DNA from: Treponema sp.
Lineage (GTDB): Bacteria > Spirochaetota > Spirochaetia > Treponematales > Treponemataceae
Assembly (NCBI GenBank): GCA_016286535.1
Contig: JAEESZ010000009.1
Location: 35,623 to 99,622 of the forward strand
DNA: 64,000 nt
Reading direction: 5' to 3'
Part shown: positions 33,846-42,389 of the stretch, piece by piece
Layout of the letters: every line of letters begins with the position of its first letter
How positions within the stretch are numbered: position 1 is the stretch's first letter
Position numbers and translations under genes: made by a program
Notes under the pieces: generated by a model
What the model was told of the DNA's origin: nothing
The model's input: the letters and a program-made list of their open reading frames with translations, nothing else
Databases searched by the model: none

Positions 33846-34610
33846 TTAGACTTTATTTTTTCCGCTGATTTCTTCTGCTTTTTCCCTTAGTTTGTCAAAA
33901 AGAGCTTCCTTATCATTCTGATATTTTTCTATAATGCGGACAAAAACTGAGCCTGCAACAACTGCATCTACATAAGAAGACAGGGCTTTTGACTGTTCTC
34001 CCTTTGAAATTCCAAAACCGCCGTAGATCTTGCTTCCGCCTTCTTTTACGGACTCAAGAAATTTCAGGGTTGCTTCATCAATTTTAGTGTCGCTGCCGGT
34101 AATTCCGGTGCGCAGGGCTGCATAAATGTAAGGAAAGCCTGCATGTGCCAGACTTGAAAGCCTTTCTTTTGACATGGAGGGAGCTGCAACCGGAATGTTT
34201 ATCATCATGTTTTGATTGCAATAACGGGTAAGGCCCTCGTCATAGTCAAAAGGCAGATCCGGGATAATCATACCGTCTACACCGGCCTTTTTTGCTTCTT
34301 TGCAAAAGGCTTCTATGCCTGGTGTGTAGACTAAAGAAGCATAACTCATAAGATAGATTTTTGTCTGAGGAAAAGTTTCATGCAGTTTTTTTATAAAGTT
34401 CAGGCCATCCCTTGTTTTGTAATTTCTCTGCAGAACCTTTGTACAGGCATTCTGAATGCTGGGGCCGTCTGCACTTGGATCTGAAAAAGGCAGCTGAACT
34501 TCAAGAATATCAGCTCCGCCCTGAACAAGGGCTCTTGCTGCGGTAAAGGCAATTTCATCGCTTGGGAAACCTGCCACCAGATGACTCATTAGTTTTATTT
34601 TACTGCTCAT
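33846..34610 (-). CDS. trpA: Tryptophan synthase alpha chain
   Basis: 254 residues, a TIM barrel of normal family length. The catalytic acids are in ILEVQLPFSDPSADGPSIQ (Glu and Asp); phosphate-binding segments are YGGFGISKG and VVAGSVFV. It cleaves indole-3-glycerol phosphate to indole and glyceraldehyde-3-phosphate, with indole channelled to TrpB. Last gene of the minus-strand trp operon; it starts 2 bases after the trpB stop. No clear intrinsic terminator follows before the HD-GYP gene. Confidence 0.95.
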   Translation of the reverse strand: MSSKIKLMSHLVAGFPSDEIAFTAARALVQGGADILEVQLPFSDPSADGPSIQNACTKVLQRNYKTRDGLNFIKKLHETFPQTKIYLMSYASLVYTPGIEAFCKEAKKAGVDGMIIPDLPFDYDEGLTRYCNQNMMINIPVAAPSMSKERLSSLAHAGFPYIYAALRTGITGSDTKIDEATLKFLESVKEGGSKIYGGFGISKGEQSKALSSYVDAVVAGSVFVRIIEKYQNDKEALFDKLREKAEEISGKNKV

Positions 34611-34612
34611 TT

Positions 34613-35881
34613 TTATTCTCCCATTATTTTTGCATTGTGAATATCTAAGTTTTCGTTCAAGCGTTCAAGTTCGCTTATTAAAAATTCCTTCCATTCCTGA
34701 GGACGGAATACAGGACAGGTAATAAATATGTCCTTATCTCCCCGGCCGCTCATGTTTATTATGATTGCCTTGTCTTTTGGAAGTTTTGGCGCTAGTTTAA
34801 TTGCTTCTGCTCCTGCATGGGCGCTTTCCATTGCAAATAAAACGCCTTCGTTTCTGGCAAAAAACTTTACTGCATCCAGGGCTTCTTTATCTAAGGCAGA
34901 AGTAAATTCGATTCGTCCGGATTTTCCAAGGGCTGCAAGCTGAGGCCCGATTCCGCAGTAATCTAAACCTGCAGAAATTGAACGGGTAGGAAGGGCCTGA
35001 CCGTCTTCGTCCAGAAGAAAACGTGATTTATAGCCCTGTAAGATTCCTTCACGACTTGCATTTCCTGTCATGCGGCTGGCATTTTCTCCTATGCCGGGGC
35101 CAATTCCCCCTGCCTCTACGGCAATGAGCCTTGGAGAAGGAAGGTCAATAAAGGGTGTAAAAAAGCCTATTGAGTTTGATCCACCACCACAGCAGGCAAT
35201 CAGGGCGGCAAGATCAAGCTTTCTTTCTTCTGCCTGTTTTTTTACTTCCCTTCCAATTACGCTCTGAAAATATCTTACCATATCAGGAAAAGGAGCTGGT
35301 CCCAGGGCTGAGCCAAGACAGTAGTGGGTATCATCCGGATTTGAGGCCCAGTCTCTCATTGCTTCGTTTACGGCATCTTTAAGGGTTCTGCTTCCCGAAG
35401 TAACGGCGTGCACCTTTGCTCCGTACATTTCCATGCTGGAAACATTAGGCTGCTGTCTTCTTACATCAACCTCGCCCATATAAACTGTACATTCAAGACC
35501 AAGTTTTGCGCAGGCTGCGGCAGTTGCAACTCCATGCTGGCCTGCCCCGGTTTCTGCGATAATTCTTTTTTTACCCATTCTTTTTGCAAGAAGACACTGT
35601 CCTATTGCGTTATTGATTTTATGGGCACCTGTGTTAGCAAGACCTTCAAGCTTAATGTAGATTTGTGCTCCGCCTAAAATCTTTGTAGACCTTTCTGCAA
35701 ATAAAAGAGGTGTCTCCCTTCCTATGTAGTCTCTCTGAATCAGACTCAGTTCCTCTAAAAAACTTTTATCGGTAATTGCCTTATTAAACTCTTCTTCCAG
35801 TTCATCCAGGGGACGGCGCAGAACTTCTGCAACATATTTTCCCCCGTAAATGTCAAAAAATCCTTTATCTGAATTTGTCAT
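34613..35881 (-). CDS. trpB: Tryptophan synthase beta chain
   Basis: 422 residues, TrpB1 type. The pyridoxal-phosphate lysine is in GAHKINNAIGQ; the phosphate loop is CCGGGSNSIG; AETGAGQHGVATAAACA is the family signature. It condenses indole with serine to give tryptophan. AGGAAG precedes the start. Lies 17 bases after trp(CF) and immediately before trpA. Confidence 0.96.
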   Translation of the reverse strand: MTNSDKGFFDIYGGKYVAEVLRRPLDELEEEFNKAITDKSFLEELSLIQRDYIGRETPLLFAERSTKILGGAQIYIKLEGLANTGAHKINNAIGQCLLAKRMGKKRIIAETGAGQHGVATAAACAKLGLECTVYMGEVDVRRQQPNVSSMEMYGAKVHAVTSGSRTLKDAVNEAMRDWASNPDDTHYCLGSALGPAPFPDMVRYFQSVIGREVKKQAEERKLDLAALIACCGGGSNSIGFFTPFIDLPSPRLIAVEAGGIGPGIGENASRMTGNASREGILQGYKSRFLLDEDGQALPTRSISAGLDYCGIGPQLAALGKSGRIEFTSALDKEALDAVKFFARNEGVLFAMESAHAGAEAIKLAPKLPKDKAIIINMSGRGDKDIFITCPVFRPQEWKEFLISELERLNENLDIHNAKIMGE

Positions 35882-35898
35882 TTTATACTTCCTTTTTT

Positions 35899-37488
35899 TT
35901 ATATTATCTTAAAAAAATCTTTCATTTTGTCTGAGTCTTTTTTTCCTTCTTCTGCTTCAAGAGAAGAAACTAAATCCACCAGTTCAAGAAAATAATTTTT
36001 CTCAATATCCCTTATATTTTCTTTAGAGATGCCACCGGCCAGCCAGAGGTGACGCCTGTCTTTAAGCAGCTTAAGAATATCTTCGTCAATTCTTTTTCCG
36101 CTGCCTCCGGCTTTCCCCTCCGACTTTGCATCCAGTAAGATACGGCTTTCGCCTTCTTTCTCCAGCCCATCAAGCAAAGCAAGGTCTTCTTTAGAAGAAA
36201 GGTTGACTGCACAGTAGTGGGGCAGGCAGCAAAGCTTTTTGTCCTGTAAAAAGGCAAGGGATGTTTTTGCTGTATGCACCTGAAGAAAATCTATAATGCC
36301 TTCCCTGCATAATTGGAAGGCTTCTTCTGCCTCCTTTGATTCAAGGTCTGCTATAACCCCGACAAAATAGGGAAACTTCTTTTTGTAAAAAGAAGGATTT
36401 TCATGAAAATCTTTTTCAAGCCTTTTTCTTATGGCAGTGACACTCTGGCCATCAATATTTCTTTTAGATTTACTGTAAAAAATAAAACCCAGAAAATCGG
36501 CTCCCAGTCTTGCGGCTAAAAGAGAGTCTTCTTCATTTGTGTTTCCGCAGATTTTTACCAGAGGCTTATCTGATTTTCTTTCTGCAATAAAAGAAGAAAA
36601 ATCCAGCCAGGCCTTACCGTTTGCATCAGGCCCTGCCTTATTAAAAGCTTCGACAAAACTAGCAGCAAGGGATGGATTTTTAGCGGCAGCTTCTCCCATC
36701 AAAAAGGCATTAAAGCCCATGCTTTTTACAAAGGCTGCACAATTTTCAGAAAGGATTCCGCTTTCAAAAACAACTTTTGAGCCAGGAAAAGCTTCCCTTA
36801 TTTTTTTTAGCATTCCGGCGGGAACAAGTCTGTCTATTGAAAAGTCCTTAAGATCGCGGCTGTTTACTCCAAAGCGGATTTTATTAAAAAGGGGAGAAGT
36901 CTTATCAAAGTCTTTTACAGCAAGAAGACATTTTTCTAAATCTTCTTCTGTGCGTAATTCTATAAGACAGCTTAAGCCATATTTTTCAATGGCCTTAAGC
37001 ATTTTAGAAAGTTCCTCTGGCGAAAGGATTCTTGCAATTAATAAAACTGCATCAGCTCCCGCAAGATAAGAGATTTTAATATCTTCTTCGTCGGTTAAAA
37101 AATCTTTTCTTAAGACGGCCGGAAGAGCTTTTTTTTCACATGGCGGATTTTTGACCGTGCTTTCTGCTTCTTCTTCGTCCAGGGCCCTGCACACTTCCAT
37201 TAAATCTTTAAGACAGCCCTTAAAATAATTTTCTTCTGTAAGACAGCTTATGGCCCGGGCTCCTGCCTTACAGTATGCTTTTGCTGTAAGATATGGATTT
37301 AAATCCGGGGCAATAGAGCCCTTACTTGGACTTGCTCTTTTTACTTCCAGAATGACCCCGTCCTCTTCTAAAAAAGGATGGACAGGTCTTTCTCTCTTTT
37401 GAGCAAGCTCAAGTCCAAAGCTGTGGCCACAGGCCTTTATGTCTTCCTTCCTTTTGTTAATTATGTTTTCAAGAATATTATCATGCAT
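35899..37488 (-). CDS. trpCF: Bifunctional indole-3-glycerol-phosphate synthase / phosphoribosylanthranilate isomerase
   Basis: 529 residues. The N-terminal domain (to about 285) is TrpC: ILEVKRASPSKGSIAP, RKDFLTDEEDIKISY and GVNSRDL. The C-terminal domain from about 310 is TrpF: LVKICGNTNEEDSLLAARLG and GADFLGFIFYSKSKRNI, ending in GGISKENI. The fusion order TrpC-TrpF is that of enterobacteria. A somewhat long Lys/Glu-rich insert (ALDEEEAESTVKNPPCEKKA) sits in the TrpC domain. It performs steps three and four of tryptophan synthesis. The start lies 3 bases after the trpGD stop, so the two are coupled. Confidence 0.94.
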   Translation of the reverse strand: MHDNILENIINKRKEDIKACGHSFGLELAQKRERPVHPFLEEDGVILEVKRASPSKGSIAPDLNPYLTAKAYCKAGARAISCLTEENYFKGCLKDLMEVCRALDEEEAESTVKNPPCEKKALPAVLRKDFLTDEEDIKISYLAGADAVLLIARILSPEELSKMLKAIEKYGLSCLIELRTEEDLEKCLLAVKDFDKTSPLFNKIRFGVNSRDLKDFSIDRLVPAGMLKKIREAFPGSKVVFESGILSENCAAFVKSMGFNAFLMGEAAAKNPSLAASFVEAFNKAGPDANGKAWLDFSSFIAERKSDKPLVKICGNTNEEDSLLAARLGADFLGFIFYSKSKRNIDGQSVTAIRKRLEKDFHENPSFYKKKFPYFVGVIADLESKEAEEAFQLCREGIIDFLQVHTAKTSLAFLQDKKLCCLPHYCAVNLSSKEDLALLDGLEKEGESRILLDAKSEGKAGGSGKRIDEDILKLLKDRRHLWLAGGISKENIRDIEKNYFLELVDLVSSLEAEEGKKDSDKMKDFFKII

Positions 37489-37491
37489 TTT

Positions 37492-39090
37492 CTACGCTGC
37501 CTTATTAAAGGATTGAATCTCCTGTAACTTTTTCAAAGTTTTTCCCGAATCGATGGCTTCTATGGCCATATCATAACCTTCTTTAAGACTGTGAACCTTT
37601 CCGCTTAAATAAAGAATTGCTCCGGTATTCAGGCCAACTGCTGCTTTAATGGTCTTACGACCATTACCATTTAATAAATCCATTGCAAGTTTTGCGTTCT
37701 CGGCTCCGTTACCGCCGCAGAGTTCTTCTTCCCTGCAGTCAGAAATTCCAAAGGCAGATGGATCTATTACATAACGGTTTTCCTGGCCTTTTTCATCAAT
37801 CTGGTAAACATCTGTAGGAGCAATAGGGCTGATTTCGTCGTAACCGTCGCGGCTGCAGATTACCATTACTCTTTTTGCCCCCAGAGCCTTGGCTGCATGA
37901 GCATAATCTTCAAGAAGGTCAGGACTGTATACTCCAAGAACTTCGTATTCAGCACCTGCAGGGTTCAAAAGTGGTCCCAAAATATTCATAATGGTTCTTA
38001 CACCTAAAGATTTTCTTACAGGGGCTGCATAGCGCATTGCAGAATGATAAACAGGAGCCATTAAAAAACCAAAGTCGGTAAGCTCAACAGATTTTGCAGT
38101 TTTTTCAGGGCTTGCCATAATGTTGATTCCAAGGTTTTCATAAAAATCTGCTGCTCCTGATTTTGAACTTACAGCTCTGTTTCCGTGTTTTGCTACAGCC
38201 TGACCGCAGCTTGCAGCAACTAAGGCAGACATGGAAGAAATGTTAAAGGAACCTTTCTCGTCTCCGCCTGTTCCTACAATTTCTGCAAGCCCCTTTCTCT
38301 GGCAGTGGAATTCTGTTTTAATTTTTAAGAGGGCTCTTGCACAGCCAACCATTTCTGAAGTAGAAGGTCCCTTGCTTGCCATGGCAATTAAAATTGCAGC
38401 CATCTGGCGTTCATCCATAGTCCCGTCTGCAACATTTTCCATAAAGCTTGAAGCCTGTTCTTCTGTTAAATCTTTTTTACTGATCAGCTGATTAAGATAT
38501 TCGTTTACAGAAAAATCTTCCCGTCTGTAATTCAAAAAGCTTTTGATTATTTTCTGGCAGTTTTCGCTGGCAATGCTTTCCGGGTGGAACTGAATTCCTT
38601 CCAGGGCAAAGGTCTTGTGGCGGATTCCCATAATATCTCCGTCTGCAGCTCTTGCTGTAACTTCAAAGTCGGAAGGGAGAGTTTTTTCATCAATTACAAG
38701 AGAATGATAGCGGGTGAATTTTGCACTTTTTCCAATGCTTCTAAAAAGACCTTTTCCGTCAAGCTTAATTTCTTCTACAATTCCGTGCTTAATAAATTTT
38801 GCACCGGTAATTTTTGCTCCAAAGGCTTCTGCAATTGCCTGGTGTCCAAGACAGATTCCAAGAACGGGAATCTTTCCGGCAAAATATTTTATAGCCTCTT
38901 TACTAACTCCTGCAGAAGAAGGATTTCCCGGTCCTGGAGAAACTATAAGATATTTTGGATTCATGGCGGCAAGTTCTTCTACACGGTATTCATCATTTCT
39001 TACAACCTTTATTTCCTGATTACTTGCTTCCTTAATTGCCTGTACTACATTAAAAGTAAAACTGTCATAATTATCAATTACTAAAATCAT
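37492..39090 (-). CDS. trpGD: Anthranilate synthase glutaminase / anthranilate phosphoribosyltransferase fusion
   Basis: 532 residues. The TrpG domain (1-190) has the glutaminase triad: Cys80 in GICLGHQ and the His/Glu of FHPES near 172. The TrpD domain (about 200-532) has GTGGDEKGSFNISS, KHGNRAVSSKSGAADF and LGPLLNPA. The fusion order is that of E. coli trpGD. It supplies ammonia to TrpE and transfers phosphoribose to anthranilate. Preceded by trpE with a 65-base gap that contains a GC-rich, weak hairpin but no evident promoter. Confidence 0.95.
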   Translation of the reverse strand: MILVIDNYDSFTFNVVQAIKEASNQEIKVVRNDEYRVEELAAMNPKYLIVSPGPGNPSSAGVSKEAIKYFAGKIPVLGICLGHQAIAEAFGAKITGAKFIKHGIVEEIKLDGKGLFRSIGKSAKFTRYHSLVIDEKTLPSDFEVTARAADGDIMGIRHKTFALEGIQFHPESIASENCQKIIKSFLNYRREDFSVNEYLNQLISKKDLTEEQASSFMENVADGTMDERQMAAILIAMASKGPSTSEMVGCARALLKIKTEFHCQRKGLAEIVGTGGDEKGSFNISSMSALVAASCGQAVAKHGNRAVSSKSGAADFYENLGINIMASPEKTAKSVELTDFGFLMAPVYHSAMRYAAPVRKSLGVRTIMNILGPLLNPAGAEYEVLGVYSPDLLEDYAHAAKALGAKRVMVICSRDGYDEISPIAPTDVYQIDEKGQENRYVIDPSAFGISDCREEELCGGNGAENAKLAMDLLNGNGRKTIKAAVGLNTGAILYLSGKVHSLKEGYDMAIEAIDSGKTLKKLQEIQSFNKAA

Positions 39091-39155
39091 ATTAAACTCC
39101 TTATAAAGTCCGCGTCGCTTGAAACTTCGTTGCGAATAGCGGTGGTGCCTGATTT

Positions 39156-40610
39156 TTATTTTGTGAGGGTATCTATAAGTGCCCCAAGTTTTTCGCTGGT
39201 TTCTGTAAATTCTCTTTCTGCTTCTGAATCGTAAACAATGCCACCGCCTGCCTGCAGGGTGTAAACATCGCCCTGTTTTAAGGTTGAACGGATTGTAATG
39301 CAGAAGTCTAAATCGCCGTTACTCTGAATGTAGCCCACAGCTCCTGCGTAGAATTTTCTTTTTGTGCTTTCGAGCCTGCTTAAAATCTGCATGGCAGAAA
39401 TTTTTGGAGCTCCGCTTACAGTTCCTGCAGGGAAGGCGGCCCTTAAAACCTGAATTGGCTTTACACCTTCTTTTACAAGGCCTTCTGTATTTGAAACCAG
39501 GTGAATTACATGCGAATAAAGTTCGCATTCCATAAACTGAGGAACTTTTACGCTGCCTTCTTTACAGACTCTGCCTAAATCGTTTCTGGCAAGATCTACC
39601 AGCATAAGGTGTTCAGCCCTTTCTTTAGGATTAGACGATAATTCCTGTTTCAAAACTTCATCTTCAGCATCGTTTTTACCCCTGTGAATGGTTCCTGCAA
39701 TCGGATGAATGCTTGCCTTTCCACCTCTTACTCTTACAAGACTTTCGGGACTTGCTCCAATCAGCTGGAAATCAGAAAAGTCAATGTAGAATAAATATGG
39801 AGATGGATTTACCTTTCTGAGTTTTCCGTAAACTGTCAGGGCGCTTGCCTTACATTCAATCTGCACCCTGCGGCTTGGAACTGCCTGAATAATATCACCT
39901 GCAATAATATGTTTTTTTAATTCAAGAACTTTATTGATGTATTCTTTTTTAGATTCTTCTACATCTGTAAGCATCTTGTATTCAAAATGAGTCGGAGCCT
40001 CTTCTACGTAAGAAAAGTCCATGTCGTTCATGCGGTGAATAAGTTTTTCTACGGCTTCTTCCAGATTAATCTGATGTTCATTGTAGTTTAAGCCAAAAAT
40101 ATGAAGGGTTTCTGTAAAATGGTCAAAAACGATGTAGATGTGGCCGGTTATAAATAGACTTTCGGGAATTTTAAGTTCATCCTTCTGTTCAAAAAATCGT
40201 ACCTTGTCGCAGTGGCGGGTGAACTCATAGCTTAAATAACCTACGCCGCTGGATGGAAGGGGGATTTCTGCATTTAATCCCTGGGCAGGATTATCATTCT
40301 GTTCTGCAACATATAAAAGGGCATCAAGAATATCTGCTTCTTTTTTGTGGCCAAGGGCATCAAGACTTTCAACATTTGAAGAATCAAAAGGCTTTCTTTC
40401 TCCATTAATAATAAAGGCAACTCCGTCCTCATCTTCAACAAGTCTGAAGGCTTCTTCTGTCATTAAAATAGAATAACGCTCTCTTCCTTTTGTAAAGGAA
40501 GCTGATTCCAGAATTGCGGCTGCTCCTATTTTTCTTGCCAGAGAGTAGGGGGTATATCTTTCGCTGGAAAGAGATTTGTAAATTGCATCACAACGTTTTT
40601 TTGTTTCCAT
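39156..40610 (-). CDS. trpE: Anthranilate synthase component I
   Basis: 484 residues. The N-terminal ILESAS (33-38) corresponds to the LLES tryptophan-feedback site, so the enzyme is probably inhibited by tryptophan. The chorismate domain is complete (IQAVPSRRVQ, LIGASPESLVRV, HPIAGTIHRG, LVDLARNDLGRV, GTVSGAPKISAMQ). First gene of the minus-strand operon. GGAG lies 9 bases before the ATG. It has a strong sigma-70-type promoter overlaid by three operator-like palindromes. Confidence 0.95.
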   Translation of the reverse strand: METKKRCDAIYKSLSSERYTPYSLARKIGAAAILESASFTKGRERYSILMTEEAFRLVEDEDGVAFIINGERKPFDSSNVESLDALGHKKEADILDALLYVAEQNDNPAQGLNAEIPLPSSGVGYLSYEFTRHCDKVRFFEQKDELKIPESLFITGHIYIVFDHFTETLHIFGLNYNEHQINLEEAVEKLIHRMNDMDFSYVEEAPTHFEYKMLTDVEESKKEYINKVLELKKHIIAGDIIQAVPSRRVQIECKASALTVYGKLRKVNPSPYLFYIDFSDFQLIGASPESLVRVRGGKASIHPIAGTIHRGKNDAEDEVLKQELSSNPKERAEHLMLVDLARNDLGRVCKEGSVKVPQFMECELYSHVIHLVSNTEGLVKEGVKPIQVLRAAFPAGTVSGAPKISAMQILSRLESTKRKFYAGAVGYIQSNGDLDFCITIRSTLKQGDVYTLQAGGGIVYDSEAEREFTETSEKLGALIDTLTK

Positions 40611-40654
40611 ATTTTTAACTCCTTGAAAAAGCAGTTTATGTGTATGCTGTATAT

Positions 40655-40724
40655 GTTTCTATACATAGTAACTGTTTCTCTAAATAGAAACATACACCAC
40701 TATATCGTTTCTGTCAATAGTAAC
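40655..40724 (-). promoter_or_regulatory. trp operon control region: three 18-bp operators over a consensus promoter
   Basis: Minus-strand palindromic copies: GTTACTATTGACAGAAAC (40707-40724), GTTTCTATTTAGAGAAAC (40674-40691), GTTACTATGTATAGAAAC (40655-40672). The promoter is TTGACA (40712-40717), 17 bases, TATGTT (40689-40694). The -35 lies inside the first copy, the -10 touches the second, and the third covers the early transcribed region. Start sites are spaced 33 and 19 bases, about three and two helical turns. Expected leader about 70 bases. This looks like repressor binding; the regulator is not in the window. Confidence 0.8.
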
Positions 40725-40775
40725 ATTGAAAAATTTTCAAAAATCTCCCGTATGGATATATTTTATGATAAGTAA

Positions 40776-40781
40776 TATAAT
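40776..40781 (+). promoter_or_regulatory. -10 box of argC, predicted leaderless
   Basis: TATAAT ends 6 bases before ATG 40788; no Shine-Dalgarno. The -35 position reads TGGATA, weak. Confidence 0.5.
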
Positions 40782-40787
40782 AGCCTT

Positions 40788-41735
40788 ATGGCTTATAAGA
40801 TTTTTATTGATGGAAAAGAAGGTACAACCGGCCTTAAGATTTATGAACGTTTTTCTGGACGCTCTGATATTGAATTACTTACAATTGATGAAGATAAAAG
40901 AAAAGACCCTGTTGAAAAAGCTAAAATAATTAATGAATCAGATTTTACTTTTTTATGTTTACCAGATGCTGCGGCAATTGAATCTGCAGCTCTCTGTAAA
41001 AATCCTGAAACAACAATTATAGACGCTTCTACGGCCCACAGAGTTAATCCTGACTGGGCTTATGGTTTTCCTGAATTAGGAAAAAACTTCCGTGAAAAAA
41101 TTCAAAAGTCACGACGAATTGCAGTTCCAGGCTGCTATGCTTCTGGTTCCATTGCAATTTTATATCCTCTTGTACAGTCTGGAATTTTACCTGCTGATTA
41201 CCCTGTTCTTATTCATGCAGTAAGCGGTTACTCGGGAGCCGGAAAAAAGGCTATTGCCCAGTACGAAGCAGAAGGCCGCGATCCTTCCTTAAAGTCTCCA
41301 CGTTTATATGCATTAACTCAGCAGCATAAACATCTTCCTGAAATAAAAATTATTTCAGGTTTAGCTTATGAACCAATATTTACCCCTTATGTATGCGATT
41401 ACTTTCAGGGCATGACTGTAACCGTGGGCCTGCACACAAGACTTCTTGCAAAAAAAGTCAGCGCAAAAGACGTTTGGGAAACTTTTGCCAGACATTATGA
41501 AGGCTGTAATTTTGTTAAGGTTCCGGCTTTTATGGGGGAAGGATGTCTTCCTGAGCCTTTTATTCCTGCAAATACCCTTGCCAATACTAACGAAATGCAG
41601 ATTTTTGTATATGGCAACGATGACCGTATTGTCATAACTAGCCGCTTTGATAATCTTGGTAAAGGGGCTTCCGGAGCAGCTGTTCAGTGTCTTAATATTT
41701 CAATGGGCATTGACGAAAGAACTTCTTTAATTTAA
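40788..41735 (+). CDS. argC: N-acetyl-gamma-glutamyl-phosphate reductase, short type
   Basis: 315 residues of the shorter ArgC class (AGPR type 2). NAD(P)-binding start YKIFIDGKEGTTGLKIYERF and catalytic Cys116 in VPGCYASGSIA. It reduces N-acetylglutamyl phosphate to the semialdehyde in arginine synthesis. The ATG at 40788 is preferred because a TATAAT box lies 6 bases upstream; a longer alternative frame at 40726 is not the same frame. It heads a four-gene cluster argC - deacetylase - argJ - argB and is divergent from trpE. Confidence 0.93.
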   Translation: MAYKIFIDGKEGTTGLKIYERFSGRSDIELLTIDEDKRKDPVEKAKIINESDFTFLCLPDAAAIESAALCKNPETTIIDASTAHRVNPDWAYGFPELGKNFREKIQKSRRIAVPGCYASGSIAILYPLVQSGILPADYPVLIHAVSGYSGAGKKAIAQYEAEGRDPSLKSPRLYALTQQHKHLPEIKIISGLAYEPIFTPYVCDYFQGMTVTVGLHTRLLAKKVSAKDVWETFARHYEGCNFVKVPAFMGEGCLPEPFIPANTLANTNEMQIFVYGNDDRIVITSRFDNLGKGASGAAVQCLNISMGIDERTSLI

Positions 41736-41753
41736 GGATTTTAGGAAAACAAA

Positions 41754-42377
41754 ATGGCTAAATATTTGTGTTTAAGTTTTGATGATGGTCCAAATCTTGG
41801 TGATGATAAAACCATGAATAATATGCTTGATTATCTGGAAGCTGAAAAAATTCCTGCAAGCTTTTTTTTAATTGGAAATAAAATAAATGAGAAAAATAAA
41901 AAGGTTATCTTAAGAGCCCTTAGTCTTGGCTGCGATATTCAGAATCATTCCTGGACACATCCTGCCATGGCAGAAATGAGCGAAGACGCAATCCGCGAAG
42001 AGTTTCAGAAGTGTGATGATGCAGTTTTTGAAATTACCGGAAAAAGACCTGAATTCTTCAGACCCCCTTACATCTCGGTAGCAGACCAGATGTATAAGGC
42101 CATCCCCCTTCCATTTATCTGCGGTCACGGCTGCCGGGACTGGGAAGCAGATTTTCCTGCAGAAGAAAGGCTTAAACTTATGGTAGAAGGAACAAAGGAT
42201 GGTGCCATTCTGCTGCTTCATGTTTCAGAAAATAACGCAGCAACCCTTGAAGCTGTTAAAAAATATGTTCCAATGATGAAAAAAGAAGGCTACACCTTTG
42301 TAAATCTTCCTGATTTATTCAGACTGGAAAATGTTAATCCTAAAGTAGAAAAATCCCTGTGGACTTTTCTTAAATAA
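41754..42377 (+). CDS. NodB-type polysaccharide deacetylase family protein inside the arg cluster
   Basis: 207 residues. NodB motifs are complete: SFDDGP (motif 1, catalytic Asp and metal Asp), NHSWTHP (metal histidines), RPPY (motif 3), and a C-terminal LLHVSEN (motif 5 histidine). No signal peptide, so unlike peptidoglycan deacetylases it should act in the cytoplasm. It lies between argC and argJ with AGGA at its ribosome-binding site and gaps of 18 and 12 bases, so it is co-transcribed with arginine genes. An amide or N-acetyl substrate in arginine metabolism is conceivable (the pathway uses N-acetyl intermediates), but argJ already recycles the acetyl group. Function unproven. Confidence 0.85.
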   Translation: MAKYLCLSFDDGPNLGDDKTMNNMLDYLEAEKIPASFFLIGNKINEKNKKVILRALSLGCDIQNHSWTHPAMAEMSEDAIREEFQKCDDAVFEITGKRPEFFRPPYISVADQMYKAIPLPFICGHGCRDWEADFPAEERLKLMVEGTKDGAILLLHVSENNAATLEAVKKYVPMMKKEGYTFVNLPDLFRLENVNPKVEKSLWTFLK

Positions 42378-42389
42378 AGTGGAGAAAAT

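Noticed and set aside
36539..37069. 176-codon open frame on the plus strand opposite trpCF
   Set aside because: Lies fully antisense to a well-supported gene, low-complexity Lys/Ser/Ala composition typical of a reverse-frame shadow, no ribosome-binding site or promoter.
40611..40787. Tryptophan leader peptide or T-box before trpE
   Set aside because: The expected leader is about 70 bases with no run of TGG codons and no terminator/antiterminator pair; operator control fits better.
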